In this document: piece after piece, positions 30,880 to 41,966 of the stretch
How positions within the stretch are numbered: position 1 is the first letter of the stretch
Layout of the letters: each line of letters opens with the position of its first letter
From: Aphanomyces cochlioides
Taxonomy: Eukaryota > Oomycota > Saprolegniomycetes > Saprolegniales > Verrucalvaceae
DNA length: 64,000 nt
Direction: 5' to 3'
Assembly: GCA_019828595.1 (NCBI GenBank)
Contig: JAHQRK010000001.1
Coordinates: 3,906,001-3,970,000, forward strand
Notes under the pieces: model-generated
The model's database searches: none
The model's input: only the letters and a program-made list of their open reading frames with translations
What the model was told of the DNA's origin: nothing
Program-made: the position numbers and the translations under genes

Positions 30880-31647
30880 TCATGTGCTAAAGATTGCTCG
30901 TGAGGTCCTCTTCTTTGGCTTGGATGCCGATGCGTCAGTGACTGCACACCCGACCGCGAGGTTTTGATTCCACTCGGCCGCGTCGACAGAGTTGTGTAGG
31001 TACGCCTGGAGAAGAAACTTGAGATTGAACCCGACGAGGTTGCTCCACGCCTCGCCGACGTCGGGAGTGGCGTCCTTGTCGAGCCAAAACATGGCGACTT
31101 CGACAAATGTACTCGCATAGGCGGCAAAATGATGCGGTCGGACGAGCGGAATTGTCTTGTGCCGGTGGCCAAGGTTGCGGCACCGCTGGACGATCTGTGC
31201 TTCAGGCGCGCCCGAGTCGTTCAGGATGAACTTCATGGCCTTGATGAGCACTTCAATGCGCTTCCGAATGCCAGGAAAGACCGCTTCAAAGCCTGGATCG
31301 CGCTGGAAGAGTCGATGGAAGAACTCGTCATAGAACAAGACGATGCCTTCCTTCTTGTACGCTTTCATCTTGGACGGCGCGGCTTTGCAGATGAGCTTCC
31401 ATGTTCGATTGCACGTCGTGACGTAGTTGGTCTGGTACGTTGGGCAGAGAGGCATATTGGGCGGCATGTAGTGCTGGTATTCTTCCGCCGAAGCGATAGG
31501 ACGATTGATGGGAGCGTCCCAGTCGTAGTTGGACTCGGGGGCGACCTTGTTGATCATCGCGAGCATGTCTTCGTCCGCGACACTGCGTGCATTCTGTGAC
31601 TTGAGCGTCAGGTCTGCGCTCACGGGTTTGCTCTTTCTTCCTCCCAT
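30880..31647 (-). CDS. Globin-domain protein with N-myristoylation-like start
   Basis: Single exon, 255 residues. It begins MGGRKSKPVS: glycine 2 followed by basic residues, a plausible N-myristoylation and membrane-contact signal. The middle contains an all-helical globin: TWKLICKAAPSKMKAYKKEG, GIVLFYDEFFHRLFQRDPGF, a FPGIRKRIEVLIKAMKFI helix E region, LGHRHKTIPLVRPHHFAAYA (proximal His region) and EAWSNLVGFNLKFLLQAYL helix H. This resembles neuroglobin-like or unusual protist globins. A short Lys/Arg-rich tail (KPKKRTSRAIF) follows. Heme binding seems likely from the His-rich F region. Role (oxygen, NO or redox sensing at a membrane) is inference. Confidence 0.8.
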   Translation of the reverse strand: MGGRKSKPVSADLTLKSQNARSVADEDMLAMINKVAPESNYDWDAPINRPIASAEEYQHYMPPNMPLCPTYQTNYVTTCNRTWKLICKAAPSKMKAYKKEGIVLFYDEFFHRLFQRDPGFEAVFPGIRKRIEVLIKAMKFILNDSGAPEAQIVQRCRNLGHRHKTIPLVRPHHFAAYASTFVEVAMFWLDKDATPDVGEAWSNLVGFNLKFLLQAYLHNSVDAAEWNQNLAVGCAVTDASASKPKKRTSRAIFST

Positions 31648-32022
31648 GGAACGCGATTGTCGCTACCAAACGACGGGATTTCTTCGACTGAAACGCATGG
31701 AACATCAGCGAAACATCGATCGAGTTTCAAGTGACGTCTCGCATGAAACCATCGTCCATAGTCCACTCGGTTATGCAAGCGCTGCCCTCATGGCGACCCC
31801 ACAGCGAGGATAACCGCTCGCAAGGAGTATAAACTGCATGTCCATGACGTGGCGCGCTGGGGTGGCTTGATAATCCTAGATGTGACAACAACCGCCAGGG
31901 TAGCACATGAGGGAGGACGATTAGCGCATATAGACCAGTCGAGCGAGGAGAATTCCGTGCCGGTGGTGTGCAGGGCGACGAAGACTGGGTCGAGATCGCA
32001 CAGACAGCGCAAGTTACAAAGA
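31648..32022. other. Intergenic, nothing seen
   Basis: No coding frame, repeat or clear promoter element was recognised between the start of the globin gene and the end of the COMM-domain gene. Confidence 0.4.
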
Positions 32023-32698
32023 TTAGACTGACGTATGGCCGTCGACAGTGAGCCGCATGATGGGATGACGCTCGAGTTGGTTCATTTCTTGCAGCATCTA
32101 CAGCCATGTCAGCTCGCCTCTGTCCGTGGGGAGCATACCTTGGCGGTGTTGTAGCGTAGTTCGTGAAACTTGTCGACGGAGAGCTCGATCGTATGGATGC
32201 AACCGTCGGTGAGTTGAAGTCGCAGGACAATGGATGGTTGTCGGATCGTTTTGAGTAGATTGGACGCTACTGTCAAGTCGACACGCCTACAAGGACAACT
32301 TGCTGCTTCATGTTGGGGGCATTGCAGTACCAGTCGAGTCGATTCAAGTGGGGAACTGCCGACTTTGTGTGGACGATTTGCTTTGCGCTGTCGAGAAGAC
32401 AAGCGACAACGCGAGGGGGCAGAGGGGATGCTTGAAGAACCTCTCGATTTGACGAAGCGTCTCCATCTCGGAGTGACTCGAGGACGCGGCGCAAAGCAGT
32501 CGTGACGTCCTGAATTCCAGCATCCACGGACGGATTCAACGGCTAGAAACAAGTCAGTGAGCTGTAAATGGAAGATGGCCGCACCTCGTTGTACACAACG
32601 ACGAGCGACGATAAAATCGCGCACGGATCTACTTGTGGATGCGACGCCATGCTAGCGCAGAGCCCTTGAACGGCTTCGGCGAGTGTCATGTCGGGCAT
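32023..32698 (-). CDS. COMM-domain protein
   Basis: Four exons (32585-32698, 32331-32542, 32139-32286, 32023-32097) encode 182 residues from MPDMTLAEAVQGLCASMA. The N-terminal helical part is followed by the COMM domain: LNRLDWRVDLTVASNLLK (the tryptophan codon is split by an intron), RQPSIVLRLQLTDGCIHT and the closing FHELRYNTAKMLQEMNQLE. COMMD proteins form a ring with CCDC22/CCDC93 in the Commander complex that recycles membrane proteins from endosomes. The order and spacing look most like COMMD5, but I would not assign a paralogue. It starts head-to-tail next to the small coiled-coil gene at 32829. Confidence 0.85.
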
Positions 32699-32828
32699 GT
32701 TGGATGTGGAAATCTTTTCGGAAGATGGTCAATTCAAGTTATCCGGAGGAGTCAAGCTGCCGCCGCCGTGGAAACATGCGCTCGAAGATTCTCGCAGAAG
32801 CAGAGGATTCCATGTTCAATACATTCGT

Positions 32829-33239
32829 CTATCCAGAGTACAAGAATGCGTTCTGCGCGCGGCGTTTCATCGCAATCGTCGTGCGCAAAGTGGATGCATC
32901 GCCCGGATTCCGCTCATTCTCTCGTTGTTTCTGTGTCGTTTCCTCTTGACTTGTCTTCCACTCGTCAAAGCTATCGAGCTCGGATCCCATGCTCTCAAGG
33001 TCCCGCGTCGTGATATTGCTCACTTCTTCAACGGAGCGGCATTCCTCTTGAACGATTTCATGCGAGACTGCGTGGCGAAACAACACTTTACCGTCCTACA
33101 GCGCAAACTCCCTCAATCCTCGGCGCGGGTCGAGGTCATAAAGTCGTACCTGGCTAAGTCGACGGCGTCTCTCTTGGTGAAATCTTGACGCTGTGCTTGT
33201 CTTGGCGCTGCCAGGCTTTGCCGCAGCTTCCTTGCCCAT
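32829..33239 (-). CDS. Small charged hypothetical protein
   Basis: Two exons (33150-33239, 32829-33095) join to 118 residues starting MGKEAAAKPGSAKTS. It is charged and helical with a Ser/Thr-rich N-terminus, an acidic stretch (QEECRSVEEVSNITT) and a basic end (TTIAMKRRAQNAFLYSG). No family is recognised. An acceptor-like TTGCAG just before the chosen ATG suggests a further upstream exon, so the start is uncertain. It lies 130 bp upstream of the COMM-domain gene on the same strand. Confidence 0.5.
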
Positions 33240-33555
33240 GACCTGCAATCTTGTCAGCCAATTCTGAAATGACCGTTTCAAATCGTTACTTTTTATCTGG
33301 ACGATGGATCTATGGCAACGGCGCCGCACAGGCCATGACCATGCCAAATCCATCGTCTCCCGCCTCGCGCGGCAAGGCCAAGAAGGCTGTGGACAATGTT
33401 GAGCAGCGTTGGCTTTCCTTTTGCGAGCGTTCCCAAGTCGTAGGAACTTGTAGTTGCCGCAGTGGAAATGCGATGGACATTTGAAATATGTGATGGACAT
33501 TTGAAAGTTGTGATATTTTTTACCATGTCATGACAATGACGAGGACGTCGGTCAT
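33240..33555. other. Intergenic; possible 5' exons of the small gene
   Basis: No firm gene. Near 33482-33515 the phrase GATGGACATTTGAAA-TGTGAT is repeated in tandem (period about 19 bp). A plausible acceptor at about 33242 means upstream exons of the small minus-strand gene could lie here. Confidence 0.35.
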
Positions 33556-35079
33556 TTACTTTTTCTTCTTCTTGCCTCCTTTCTTCTTCTTCTTCTTCTC
33601 TAGCTCGAGCTTCGCGGCGCGCTCGGCAGCTTTGCGGTCGGAGATTTGGCGCTGGCGGTCTTCTTCCTCCTTGAGTTTGCGCTGACGCTCGGCCTCAATG
33701 CGATCGCGCTCTGTCTGCCGCTCGATTCGCCGCTCTTCAAGCCATTGTTCCTACAAACGATAGAGTCGTGGAAGCATCATGCAGTCGTGTACGTGTTCCT
33801 TTTGCTTGCGCTCTTCTTCATGTTGCTTACGGACACGCTCCGCGGCTTCCTTTTGACCCTTCTTCATCTCGCTCTTCTTTTGCTGGAGCGCATCGTAGCG
33901 AGCGAGGTTCTCGGCGAGCGTGGTGGAAATCGCGGCAGCGTCGGCGAGAGCGATTTTGTTGTTGCCAATGTCAAGACAGAGCATCGTCTTGTTGCCTTGC
34001 AAGCCCTTCGCGAGAGCTTTGCCGCCGTCAATGCCAAGACGAGTCCGCCACAAGTTGAGACTCGTGAGTGTGTTGTTCTTTGTCAACATGGCGCCGATCG
34101 CGGCGATCCCTGAAAAGTCGTTCTCGTCCACTGTGAGGGGATTGCTCTCGAGGCTGAGGAAGGTCAGGCCTACGACAAGGTTGAGGTATTGAAGCGTTGA
34201 CAGGCCTGCAACACACCCGAGTTGAGCGTCAACGCCGCGGCGAATTCTTTCGCAGTCGCGGGACCAAAGTCATTGTTCTCGACATCGAGCTTGACGAGAG
34301 TATTGTTGCGGCGGAGGATATTCGCCAGCGCCTGCTCACGTTCAAGCATATGGATGATGGTGAAGAAACGCACCTTGCCGGCCATGTCATTGAGTTGATT
34401 CCCGCTCAGGTTGAGCGCGCGGAGGCTCAAGTTGAACGGAAGAACTTTGGATAGCGCGCGCGTTGCAATCGAATTGACGCGGAGGAGCGCTTCTTGCGGC
34501 GTTGTGTTGGACTTGACGAGGTCAAGCCATACTTCGAGCTTTGGGTTCTCCGCGAGCTCGTCCAACTCTTCCCGTAGTTCCGTCTCGAGTTGTTGTCGCT
34601 TGCGTTTGATCGTCTCTCGCAGGTAGCTCTTTGCAGCCATCTAGACAGCGCAGATCGAGTTGGGTGTAACGTTACTGAATGCATGTGCGGCGCTTACTTG
34701 GATCTTTTGACGCATACGCGATTCTTTCTCGGTGACATGCTCACGGTCAAATTCTTCCTGCAAGCGCGTCGCGTCGTCATTGAAAAAGCCCTTCGGCTGG
34801 ATTCCACGATCAATCAACTACAAGCACGACGGGGGGGTCATATGTAGCTCCGTCATGTCGAGTGTCTACTTCTCGTCGGAGATCGTTCTGACCGAGGGAG
34901 AACGCATCGATGGGCAAACTATCATCTGGCGTCACATGCGCCATGATCGCTTCCCGTTCTTCCAGCGGCAACTTGTCCAGATCGATTTCATCGTCTTCGT
35001 CCAGTTCAAAGTTCTGCGTCGGGTCCAAGATCATGCTCAGCATCGTTGCAGGAGCGGCGCCGTCGAGTCGAAAGGTCAC
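33556..35079 (-). CDS. Leucine-rich-repeat (RNI-type) protein with charged coiled-coil tail
   Basis: Five exons (34870-35079, 34698-34817, 34217-34640, 33793-34169, 33556-33750) encode 441 residues; MLSMILDP... at residue 13 is an alternative start. An acidic N-terminus (FELDEDDEIDLDKLPLEERE) is followed by helices, then ribonuclease-inhibitor-type repeats with LxxLxLxxN signatures: NLSLRALNLSGNQL, NTLVKLDVENNDFGPATAKE, LTFLSLESNPLT, NTLTSLNLWRTRLGIDGGKA and KTMLCLDIGNNKIALADA. The C-terminal 110 residues are an Arg/Glu/Lys coiled coil ending in a poly-Lys tract (KKKKKKGGKKKKK). It is cytosolic or nuclear with no signal peptide. Function unknown. Confidence 0.82.
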
Positions 35080-35943
35080 GCGTTGCCCTGTGTTGGGTCG
35101 AAACCGCGGCTGTTTCCATTCTCACGTTTCAACTTCGATGTCTATCCTTCGACCATGCTTCCATTTGATTTGTTAAAAATTGACTAATTATAGCCAATCA
35201 AAATTTAGAACAGATTTAAAGTTCTTAAAACGAGGGAAAAATACACAGATGATGAATGGATTACTCTGTAAATTTATAGCTTGTTATATTTTATAATTGT
35301 TTAGAATTGGCAATATATATAAATAAAGAAGTTATTGTATGGTTTGAGTGATTGAAATCGCAGTATGCGCAGTTCGCAACGCCACGTTCATCATCAAGAC
35401 TCAGGATTACTATTGAACAAAAGCGTACTGTCATCATGAAGTACCACGAGTCGAATGCATCTACAAATGGGCTTGAACTGCGCACTTGGGCTGCATGTTG
35501 TTTGGTCTTCTGCGGGAAAAATCAATAGATCTGGATGGCTCTCAATAGACAAAATGATCATCAGGATGTTGATATACATTGCATAGAGCAGCGCGTCAGA
35601 TGCACCTTCCCCACCTTGAAAAGCCACCAATGTCTACCGCATGCGTGAAGTGCACTGTTCCCATCCTAAAACCTCTTAAATTTTATTACTTTGCTGAATA
35701 GATACCTGAATAAATGAATATATGCAATTTGCTCGTTTGTACAGTATCCATACAAACTTCAAGTGAAACTTTATCTCACTCGAGGTTTATTTTTAGCCAA
35801 TCAGCTTGCAGCATCGTTCAAGTGCTGTCGCGGGCGGATGCAACTGTGCCTGCACAGCCGGCCTGCATTGCACCCATCTGGGCAACAAGGACAGGAGTGG
35901 CGTGATTTTCCTGTCTTTTTCAGAGCGTAGCAGTCGCTGGCTC
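35080..35943. promoter_or_regulatory. AT-rich divergent intergenic region with CCAAT boxes
   Basis: The region separates two divergent genes. It contains TAGCCAATCAAAATTTAG (35192-35209), AGATTTAAAGTTCTTAAAA and a second TAGCCAATCAGC (35795-35806). CCAAT boxes near TTTAAA stretches recur in this window on the 5' side of genes. No supportable coding frame. Confidence 0.45.
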
Positions 35944-36411
35944 ATGGATTCATTCTTGAAAATGCAAGTGGACGCGCAGGTCTTGGTGCCATCGCTCGCG
36001 CTGTGCGCCGCGTCGCCGTGCCACCGATTTGCCAAAGTGACGGGCCTTTGCCTCCTCCATAGCCATCGAGACCACGCCCGCCAAGCCGAGCCTGTCAACT
36101 TTCTCTCGAGATTGCTCCCGTCGTCCAATGGCAAGCGCCGCAACCATAATCGCCGCTGTCGCTTTGGCACGTGTCGCTCGTATGCACGAGGAGGTGGCCT
36201 CTGCACGCGCCACGGTGGAGGACGGAAATGCAGCGTGCCAGGTTGCTCGACATCCTCTCAGACGGGCGGCTTTTGCCGGCAGCATGGCGGTGGATCCAAG
36301 TGCAAGGAACCAACGTGTCGACAATTTGCCCGCATGGCAGGACGATGTCTCCAACATCGACAAGATAGCAGTGAAGCGAGCTGCTCGGCGAGTCAAGATG
36401 ACGAAGACTAG
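35944..36411 (+). CDS. WRKY19-like Cys/His zinc-finger repeat protein
   Basis: Single exon, 155 residues from MDSFLKMQVDAQ; a longer in-frame start at 35806 exists. It contains four consecutive Cys/His modules of the pattern C-x4-C-x10-C-x2-H: CAASPCHRFAKVTGLCLLH, CRFGTCRSYARGGGLCTRH, CSVPGCSTSSQTGGFCRQH and CKEPTCRQFARMAGRCLQH, joined by GGG(R/S)KC linkers. Oomycete annotations commonly call such proteins WRKY19-like zinc finger, although no WRKY DNA-binding domain is present. Nucleic-acid binding is plausible but not shown. The basic patch KRRNHNRRCR could serve as a nuclear signal. Confidence 0.8.
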   Translation: MDSFLKMQVDAQVLVPSLALCAASPCHRFAKVTGLCLLHSHRDHARQAEPVNFLSRLLPSSNGKRRNHNRRCRFGTCRSYARGGGLCTRHGGGRKCSVPGCSTSSQTGGFCRQHGGGSKCKEPTCRQFARMAGRCLQHRQDSSEASCSASQDDED

Positions 36412-37470
36412 ACCGCTCGACGACGCCGCGTCGTCGTTTTTGGTGTCCGTATTTAACAAATCCACGTTTGGGTGTCAAAATTTGGTGTCTCTGTCTTCAA
36501 AAAGAGGATGGGAAAAACAGCCTTCACAGGCTGTGTTGTGTAAGCAATGGCTGTGGCCTGTCTTCCGCGCTGCTAATTACCATTCGCACACATCGCGTGG
36601 TCTACAGGTACAACTCGTTACTGCCGACGTCGATTTGACAGGCGCTGCTGAATACGACGTCGTCCTGAGGCTCGTTTTCTGTGCGGATTGTGCTAGTCGG
36701 TAGGTGAGAGTCTTCTTTATCTTGGAGTATGTTTCTGTCACGCTACAATGACGGTGGCTTGAGCCTTGAAACGATCAGCGCTGACGACACACGCAAGATT
36801 TGTTCGGCAAATTTGCTGCATTCCTTGTGTCCGATCCCGACATTGGATTTTCGACATCCACAACATACCTCAGCAGTGTCAAGCGGCAAATCGTTGAAAT
36901 TACCCGCACACGTTTCTTTGACAACAACACTCAATGGTACTAAGCACTCCGATCGACTCTGCGGTGAACATACATTGAGTAAGCATCGGCTCGTGGTGTT
37001 CCTTTACAAGATAGAGCACTTCTTATGACGCTTGAGGACCTGCGATTAATCACGACTCGTCTGTGGATGCGCAATGAGCCTCATTCAATGAAGGATAGAA
37101 CACTAGCGTTCTACAATGGGCTCTTATTGGTCGCAGTTCCGATGTCGGAGACGTCCTTTTTCAGCAACTACAGTAGACAGGGAGCTACCTTCTTGTACGA
37201 GTGAATCGCAAAAAAACGGTCCAACAACATTCAATGTGAGTACTGAAAACTTGCACACAGGAAACACGGAAATGCAGGACGTGAAACCTCACATCTAGGG
37301 AAATTTCCTATATTGATCTGACTTCCGTTAGGAGTTGAGAGGAAATATCCTCTTTGGAAGAACTGGCCACCCTGGAACCGCCTGCGGCGCTTCTCGTGTG
37401 CAGTGTGCTTGCAGGAAAACGTATTGCCGGTCAGATACTATGGGTACACAAACAAGAGAATTCACAAACA
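36412..37470. other. Intergenic, no gene seen
   Basis: Several short frames exist but none shows a domain, signal peptide or splice logic. This is the beginning of the repeat-rich middle of the window. Confidence 0.4.
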
Positions 37471-37480
37471 AGAACGTCAG

Positions 37481-37533
37481 AACGACCACAAAGCCACGAA
37501 GTCATTCTTGTACTCCGTGACTTTGTGGTCGTT
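37481..37533. repeat. Inverted repeat (hairpin)
   Basis: AACGACCACAAAG at 37481-37493 pairs perfectly with CTTTGTGGTCGTT at 37521-37533; CACG/CGTG next to the arms extends the stem to about 17 bp with one bulge. Confidence 0.7.
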
Positions 37534-37571
37534 GTTTGCAATCAAACAAAACCCCGCATGCCTTAGATGTA

Positions 37572-37610
37572 GCCTAGCTTCCACTTTATACCAGCAAGTG
37601 GAAGCTAGGC
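37572..37610. repeat. Perfect 15-bp inverted repeat
   Basis: GCCTAGCTTCCACTT at 37572-37586 is the exact complement of AAGTGGAAGCTAGGC at 37596-37610, with a 9-base loop. It lies 38 bp after the previous hairpin, so the two may belong to one small element. Confidence 0.75.
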
Positions 37611-38064
37611 GCCCAAGTACTCTAATTGTATTGTGTATTCATTATATCATGTTGTAAGAATGGTAGCCAAAGTGGGACGAGTTGTCGTTGACAAACGACC
37701 ACGCAAGGCGGCATTAGTGCAGGGTGCGGAGCAATTTCATCACAACAGGAGAAGTTCTGACGCTCCTGTTTTATCATGGATTCATTCCTGTTATGAAGAA
37801 ATGTGCCTTTGCCAGTACCGACTGCAGCATCTACGCCACCATTGACACTAGAATCGACGACTGTCCTGTTAGCACTAGAAATGGCGCGACAGGAGGAACC
37901 ATCGTAGGGAACGGTCATCTAAGTCAACATTAGGCTAGTTCATATAGCGCACGCGTACCTTGTCAATAGAGTCTTCGTGCAAACAATCTACAGTGATGTT
38001 AGGTTAGAATAGTGAGTACGGTAGACACGCAAAGTGGGATGCATTCTCGGTGGCATGCAACGTG

Positions 38065-38328
38065 GCATTCGTCCAGAAACGGCCAGAGCAACGTCAGCAG
38101 AGGAAATCTGTCTTGCCTTTTGGCTCGTGGTGGTGCTTCTACATGCCTCTCCGATCCGCTGAGCTCATCACAGTAGTGGGCAAACCCATTCAATTACCGA
38201 CGATTCCCAATCCAACGCGTGAAAATGTTGAAAAGTACCACGAGCTCTACATCGACGCGATGCAAGATCTCTTTGACCGCAACAAAGTCAAGTACGCCAA
38301 GGATCCCAAGGCCGTGTTGGAAATCTAA
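38065..38328 (+). pseudogene. 5'-truncated DGAT2/MOGAT acyltransferase remnant
   Basis: An uninterrupted frame encodes only the C-terminal end of a type-2 diacylglycerol/monoacylglycerol acyltransferase: FGSWWCFYMPLRSAELITVV, GKPIQLPTIPNPTRENVEKY and HELYIDAMQDLFDRNKVKYA, ending ...AVLEI. The family is 300 or more residues with its HPHG active site upstream; that part is missing, and the residues before FGSW (VQKRPEQRQQRKSVLP) do not look like the family except at the end. Hence a gene fragment, most likely left by a rearrangement at this repeat-rich spot, rather than a functional gene. Confidence 0.75.
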
Positions 38329-38956
38329 TAGTCGGCTGGATATTTATTGCCTTGCAATCTATCGATCATAGTTTTTTGTCACTCTTGTTGACTTGGACTT
38401 ACGTCTGTCGTGCAGGCAGTCGTCTACGCTGAGGGATGGATTGTTAGCTCATTAAGTATTTATTGATGGCGGATATCTCATGCAGCTACAGTGAACTACG
38501 GACACAGTATCACTAATCATGGAAAGAATGAACATTAGCTTAGCTCTGAAGGATGTCTTGTTACTCTGTGCGCTTGTTGAAATGAGTATGTGCTGTCAGA
38601 CCTGCACGCAGGGCAGATTCCATGGACACTGTCTCTTCAGATTGAACGCAGCGTTGCTAACTCTGAGTGCTACCTTGCAGGGATTTGAATCCTCACCAGG
38701 ATGAGAGTATCAAGGCAGGTTTGAATGTGCTGTGTCAGTGAGATTTGCTATGTGAATTCGGCAGCTAGCGCATGTATCAGCACGGGGAAAAGGACACCCA
38801 AAGCCGTCCACAGAGATCGTGTCGTTCTCCTGGTGTATACAACGGAGGAGTACAAAGCTTATTGTGTGCTGGGCTGCCGTGCCAGCTACGTGAGGAGCGG
38901 CTGCGCTGGTGTATATGCAAAGGAAATGTATTAGTTAAACAAAGAATTTAAAAATC
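38329..38956. other. Intergenic, nothing seen
   Basis: No gene, repeat or RNA could be supported here. It may contain the unrecognised right-hand (3') terminus of the neighbouring transposon. Confidence 0.35.
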
Positions 38957-41110
38957 CAACTACTCCGCGTGCATTGCACCTCGATTGATTCTTGGACGTC
39001 CACGCAAGTTGCCGTCAAGAAATTCGTCGTTTCCATCGTCGCGTGGTCTTGGGCGATACGATCTGTTTTGCAATTTTCTTGGAGCGCCCTCCATACCAGG
39101 TGGTATCTGGCCTATGCGACAGCATACGGCAATGGAATGTACACAAATATGATTCCGCACCCACACAAGACAGCTGCAACGTATATGGCCATCTGCTTGA
39201 ACTACATCCCACCCCGTTGCTGGTTGCATGTAGAGTTCAAGGCGTCGCAAGTTCCTACTGATAGGGTTTCTTGGACTGATCTCGGGATTGCGACCAGCTG
39301 TAAATTCCAAACGCTCATCATCTGGGGAAGTGTTTTGGGTAGTAAGATGACGTACTTTCCAAGTCATTGGATTTTCCGAGACCAAGGCAGAGACTTGTAA
39401 TAGATGTTTTGCTTGTATTTTTTGATAGTGGCGCTTGAGTCTGCCACTCACAGTCGCTTCACTTGCCCATGGAGCTCGGGCTCTTGATTCCTTTCCCAGC
39501 AGATGGCAAATTTCTTGAATCAGATGTGGCACATGAAGTTTTTGATTATTCACAAACTATAGAACACATGTTAGAATCTACACCGTGTCGACATCTTACT
39601 CTTTTCAGCTCAGCATTGAAATTCGTTGGGATTATTAGTCAAAGCACTGCCACTGTCACTGTGGTAAACCTGCCACTGCCAAAAACGGAAATCATTTCGA
39701 CGCGACCACTGCGCTTGATAGGGAAGCCATGTGTCGTAGAAATACTTGCGAAATTTTCTCAGAGCGCGACTTGAGTTCCATCTTCGTACACGCGAGACAT
39801 TTTGTCGACCAGATCTTCATAGGAACTTGACATATGCAGCAAATAGATGTCGAACGACACCGTACTCCACTCAGACCATATGAGACCATTCTTCTTTTCG
39901 AAACATTTCTTGATAACATGGAAAAAACACATAAGGTACTGAATCTAGGGTGTGTTGGGTGCAACAACGTCCATTAGGCCACGATATTGCGCTCGGTCAG
40001 CATCACATTGCGCTCGGTCAGCATCACCCATAAAGAGCCGGGACTTCCACGTGTGGTTCAACTTGTGAAGAAACACACTACATAAAGATCGTAAAACCCA
40101 GTGAAAATCTTCGCTTCGTCTTTGGGATGTTATGCACACGCAAAGGGTTTGAAAGCGACCGCTTTTATCTGAGTAACCCAGCACAAATATGGGGTAACCT
40201 GACTTGTTTGTCTTGAAAGTTGTGTCAACATGTATAAGAACTCTGAAGTCTTGATTTTCCTGGCATATGTTCACATATTTTCTTAGGATTGCGATCGTTG
40301 TGAAACCTTTACACAGGTTAGAATGGATAAGATGGATTACTTACCAGCTCTGAAGGCCTCAATTCCACCGTCACCAACTTTTGGTCGACCGTCGATGCGA
40401 GGGACACCGAAAACAAATGGCGCATCCTCATCAACGATTCCCAGACGTGGCACTCTTTGACGCAGTTCTTGCTCTGTAGCTTCCACTGTGCTTTGGTGTC
40501 TCATGTCCTTAGCTCGTATATACTTGATCGCATCCTGAACTTCTTTCAGCGATGGCATTGGAATTTGTCCAAATTCACTTCTCGCATGGGCTGCCTCAAG
40601 CTTCATGAATATGTCTTTTGGCTTACGAGCCGGATTATCCACTAGCCAACTTTTAATGGTGTTTTTCATAGCATCTGTAACCTAGACCAACATATGAGCA
40701 CAATTTGAGTTCTCCATAGGCACTTACACATGCACGAACAGGTGAACGGTCGCCAGCGTCTGGAAAAAGGAGGTATCTATGCACACCTTGAGCAGCAACG
40801 GACGATAATCCAGATGCGGTATTTCACTTGCATGTTGTGGGGTTCAAAGCATGCTTCATTGAAAACATCTGGATGTTGAGTTTTGCAAGGTGTACGAAAA
40901 GATGACAGATTAGACAGAAAAGCTTTGAGCTCATCAGTAGGGAGTTGTATGAGTTCCTGATAGTCCATGAACTTTGAGATGCTTCACTTGGCGCAATATG
41001 TAACTTATATTCGTGTGTAACTGTTATCCAACAGCACGCAGCCAGAAAGGTCAACTTTGACAACTCCTTACGCCCCGACATTGTAGTCTTTACAGCCTGC
41101 GTACGGCATG
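38957..41110 (-). mobile_element. Degenerate Mutator-like element (MULE) transposase with SWIM finger
   Basis: Pieces of one transposase are spread over several minus-strand frames. From 5' to 3': an N-terminal region at about 40340-41000, the start of the MULE catalytic domain at 39945-40274 (LIHVDTTFKTNKSGYPIFV, with the first catalytic Asp), a helical middle at 39600-39930 (CFFHVIKKCFEKKNG, VYEDGTQVAL, FWQWQVYHSDSGSALTNN) and a C-terminal SWIM zinc finger at 38960-39553 (ADGHIRCSCLVWVRNHICVH: CxC...CxH). A frame change and a stop (TGA after TQVAL) show it is broken. One GTAAGT donor at about 40347 suggests that some frame changes are introns. Terminal inverted repeats and the target duplication were not found. 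Confidence 0.75.
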
Positions 41111-41966
41111 ACATGCTAGATTACCAAAATAAAGACGTTTGTCTGCAAAGCGCAGCGTTACATATTTATTATGCATTAGCTACACTTACGCTGAAACTTC
41201 GCAATCAACCGACTCATGTAGTTTAGGTTCTTCATGTCCATCAGTAAGTCGCGCGCAGATGTAATGTATGGCAGGTGCTTTTGCATAGCTTCTTGAATAC
41301 ACGTAATGCGCCGGTAAAAAGCAGTGTCGGTCATGGTCTTCATTGCCTTAGAGAGCTGCTTAAGCGCAGAACGTACGCGTTGAGGTGTTGGAGTCATAGG
41401 GCCAAGAAACTTACATTTTCCTAGTGACAGAATGCTGTTAATTGAGTTCTATATATAACCTGAAACTAATGGTCTTGTCTGTGTAATTGTGTGTACTGTA
41501 TCGGATCTGTGGTTCGTACATAAAGCCATATCTTTCACGTAACTAACGGTTTGTCTCTTGTTGTTATGTGTACTGTATTCAAAGTATGGTTTGTACATCA
41601 ACGTTAGTTTTAAAAACCGGTACGAATCCATATCTTTCTAAAAATAATAATTTACATCTCATAAGGTTTAGCAGGTATGTGTAATATTTTACGTGAAACA
41701 GAACCGCCGCGTCACTTCATACTTTAGTAATCTATATGCTCTCTCTATGTTTCCAAAGCACACAGAGATGGTACGATACGTCACTAACAAAAATCGTACC
41801 ATCTCTTTTTCATCCTAACGTTAATAAATTTCCAATATGCCGCAATATGATCTTGCATATCGCCAGGCTTAGAAACTAAAACAGACAAGCATGAACCGAG
41901 GAAACAAGGGGGCAGATAGATGGAATCAAGCAACTCGAGTATGACGACGGCGGTGGCGCGTCGTGG
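41111..41966. other. AT-rich DNA, possible 5' exon of the MULE
   Basis: A minus-strand frame at 41176-41397 (73 codons, helical, begins MTPTPQRVRSALKQLSKAMK) may be an upstream exon of the transposase; the link is not demonstrated. Around 41490-41640 the phrases GTGTACTGTAT, AAACTAATGGT/ACTAACGGTTTG and TCTTTC(T/A) repeat loosely. Confidence 0.35.

Noticed and set aside
38680..38705. tRNA-like GGATTTGAATCCTCACC
   Set aside because: It has a T-loop-like word only; no A box or cloverleaf upstream.
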